Shown here: positions 62,417 to 64,000 of the stretch, one piece after another
Layout: each line of letters opens with the position of its first letter
How positions within the stretch are numbered: position 1 is the stretch's first letter
Origin: Prunella strophiata
Taxonomy: Eukaryota; Chordata; Aves; Passeriformes; Prunellidae
Assembly: GCA_036583965.1 (NCBI GenBank)
Contig: JAZBQD010000030.1
Coordinates: 56,173,551-56,237,550 of the forward strand
DNA length: 64,000 nucleotides
Reading direction: 5' to 3'
Notes under the pieces: generated by a model
The model's database searches: none
What the model was told of the DNA's origin: nothing
What the model saw: the letters and a program-made list of their open reading frames with translations, nothing else
Made by a program: the position numbers and the translations under genes

Positions 62417-64000
62417 TATGAGATCCTGGCATTCCCCTGGGATAAAATAGTCCTGCAGGGCCCTTCCTGACTCATGAGTCTGTACTAAATTGAAGGAGGA
62501 AAGTAGGACATATCAGCTGATAGAACAGATAAAGAAGTAATAAATTCTTAGTATTATGGACTAACCCACCTCCTGCTGTAAATGTGTTCCATATATTGAA
62601 GGGGCATATTCTGCCCTCATCTCCATCCTGAATCACTGTGTATTTTTGAAATTTAGCCTGAAAGTAAAATGAAAACCAAAGGCTATGTCTGAAATTGTTA
62701 GCATCCTACTAGTATCCAGTATTTCATGGTGAGACAAGGAGGATATCAGTATTTCTCTTGTTTTATATATGCACTTTTTTTTTTTTTTTTTCATATTATG
62801 AAAAGAATTTCTGAATTTTGAGGTCTAGAAATTCAGGAAAAAAACGTTTCTCAAACTTCTGCATATGACAAAATTTCCCTCATCAGCTACTCTATACCTT
62901 TCTCTGATCTCAGATATCTAGAAACAAATAGTCTAGCTCTGGGCTAGTAATCCTTATACTTCCTCTGTTTAATGGAAAGAAGTAGGCAACTCCAAAATAT
63001 GACACATCTACCTAATATGGCTGGGTGAGTAATTTTCTGTCATGCCCATCCTGATATAGTTACTTTTTAGGAATTTGATGAAGACTACTAGGCACTCAAA
63101 GCTGCACAGCAGACATAATAATTTTGGTTCCATATTCACATCACCACTATGAATCTGGTCTAAATCCAATTAGTGACCTGCTATAGAGGTGAAAGCCTGA
63201 ATAGCCCATTGGTAATTCTCTGAATTATTTGGTCTCCCAAAGCAATTTTATTTAGCTTGAAGCCTGTTCTTCCAAACTGCTGATTTATATTTTAGCTGAG
63301 TACAAGCAGGATTTTAATCATTAAATGTAATAACAGAATTTGTTCTTATAGGGTCAAATCAGCTCAATCCATATCCAGTAAAGTAGCTTGAGTAATTGAA
63401 ATAGAAACACACTACTCTATCCCTTCAGGCATGTAGCAATAACAGCTAATAGTAAAAGATGATGTATTTCATTCCCTTAGAAACACTAGAGTAATTTGTA
63501 GGCCGACAAAAAGATCTTCTGTAGCAGCTATTCAAAGAGGGCAAGATGTTTTCTTTCTATTTGTATCTCTTGATTTATACTTTGGATGGCATTACTAATC
63601 ACTGTGCTGTAGGTAGCTTTGAACAGAATATCTCTAACTAGAAAAATTACACATACACACTCACAGGTTCTCACTTGTGCCCACACTCACATACTTTTCT
63701 TCTCTTAAAGCTCATACTGGAAAATCAATTTTTTTTGCGATAATAATTTCAACTTTATAGAACAGAACATGTCAGAGAAAGGATGTTTTTTTAAAATGCC
63801 TGAATGTCAAGATATCACATCACTTTTTCACTTTTGCAATGGTAAATGTATCAAAGGAAATGGGCTTATGCTCAAAAGGAAAAAAAATATCACAAACCTG
63901 GTAACTGCTGTTGTCAGAATCTATCTGCTGCTTCCATGGTGAAAAAAATGGAACCAATGTCTTAAGAGAAATTTATCACTAGCTACCTAGATGGCAACAG
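62417..64000. other. Unique non-coding sequence
   Basis: No gene is seen. It holds a T17 homopolymer (62775-62791) and a CA-rich patch at 63650-63695. Confidence 0.6.
62775..62791. repeat. Homopolymer T17
   Basis: An uninterrupted run of 17 T. Confidence 0.93.

Noticed and set aside
1..64000. tRNA, rRNA, CRISPR array, prophage or bacterial operon
   Set aside because: No spaced direct-repeat array, cloverleaf with both boxes, ribosomal RNA signature or run of dense genes is visible.

Overview
This window looks like AT-rich, non-coding nuclear DNA from a bird. The evidence is the repeat content. At least five fragments of the avian-type LINE family CR1 are present, several ending in the characteristic 3' terminal ATTCTATGATTCT-like octamer repeats. 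There is also a solo LTR of an endogenous retrovirus and a few very old MIR-like SINE relics. No bacterial or organellar gene organisation, operon, tRNA, rRNA or CRISPR array is visible. I did not recognise any intact protein-coding gene. The best reading is a large intron or an intergenic gene desert; a passerine is possible but not shown.

Layout. 1-1.55 kb is unique sequence, followed by a short CR1 3' end (1556-1781) and a G-rich island with quadruplex potential (about 2160-2470). A reversed CR1 relic lies at about 4.85-5.07 kb. The next 8.7 kb is featureless until a MIR-like SINE near 13.8 kb. From 18.7 to 21.2 kb there is a perfect 19-bp tandem duplication, a perfect 11-bp-stem hairpin, a T22 tract and an old CR1 3' end. 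At 24.99-25.38 kb a long GGAA-type purine tract is followed head-to-head by a TTCC-type pyrimidine tract, making a large imperfect inverted repeat. At 29.1-29.35 and 30.6-31.1 kb there are two CpG-richer segments that may be regulatory or exonic. A clean solo LTR, on the minus strand, occupies 33179-33861 with a 5-bp target duplication, and a T42 tract follows at 34.05 kb. The largest transposon is a 5'-truncated CR1 on the minus strand (44.57-46.03 kb). It carries the dead C-terminal half of the reverse transcriptase and is abutted by a tiny CR1 tail in the opposite orientation. A second, 0.78-kb CR1 with reverse-transcriptase remnants lies on the plus strand at 50.4-51.18 kb. At 57.67-57.81 kb an alternating purine/pyrimidine tract sits next to a 22-bp perfect palindrome. 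At 62.0-62.4 kb three staggered open frames with protein-like composition, plus a good splice-acceptor-like site, mark the best candidate for a real or decayed exon.

Nothing here works together as a genetic system. The recognisable coding matter is decayed LINE reverse transcriptase. The most interesting items are structural (inverted purine/pyrimidine tract, palindrome beside alternating DNA, opposed CR1 copies) plus the unexplained staggered open frames at 62 kb. I found no convincing undescribed biological system.
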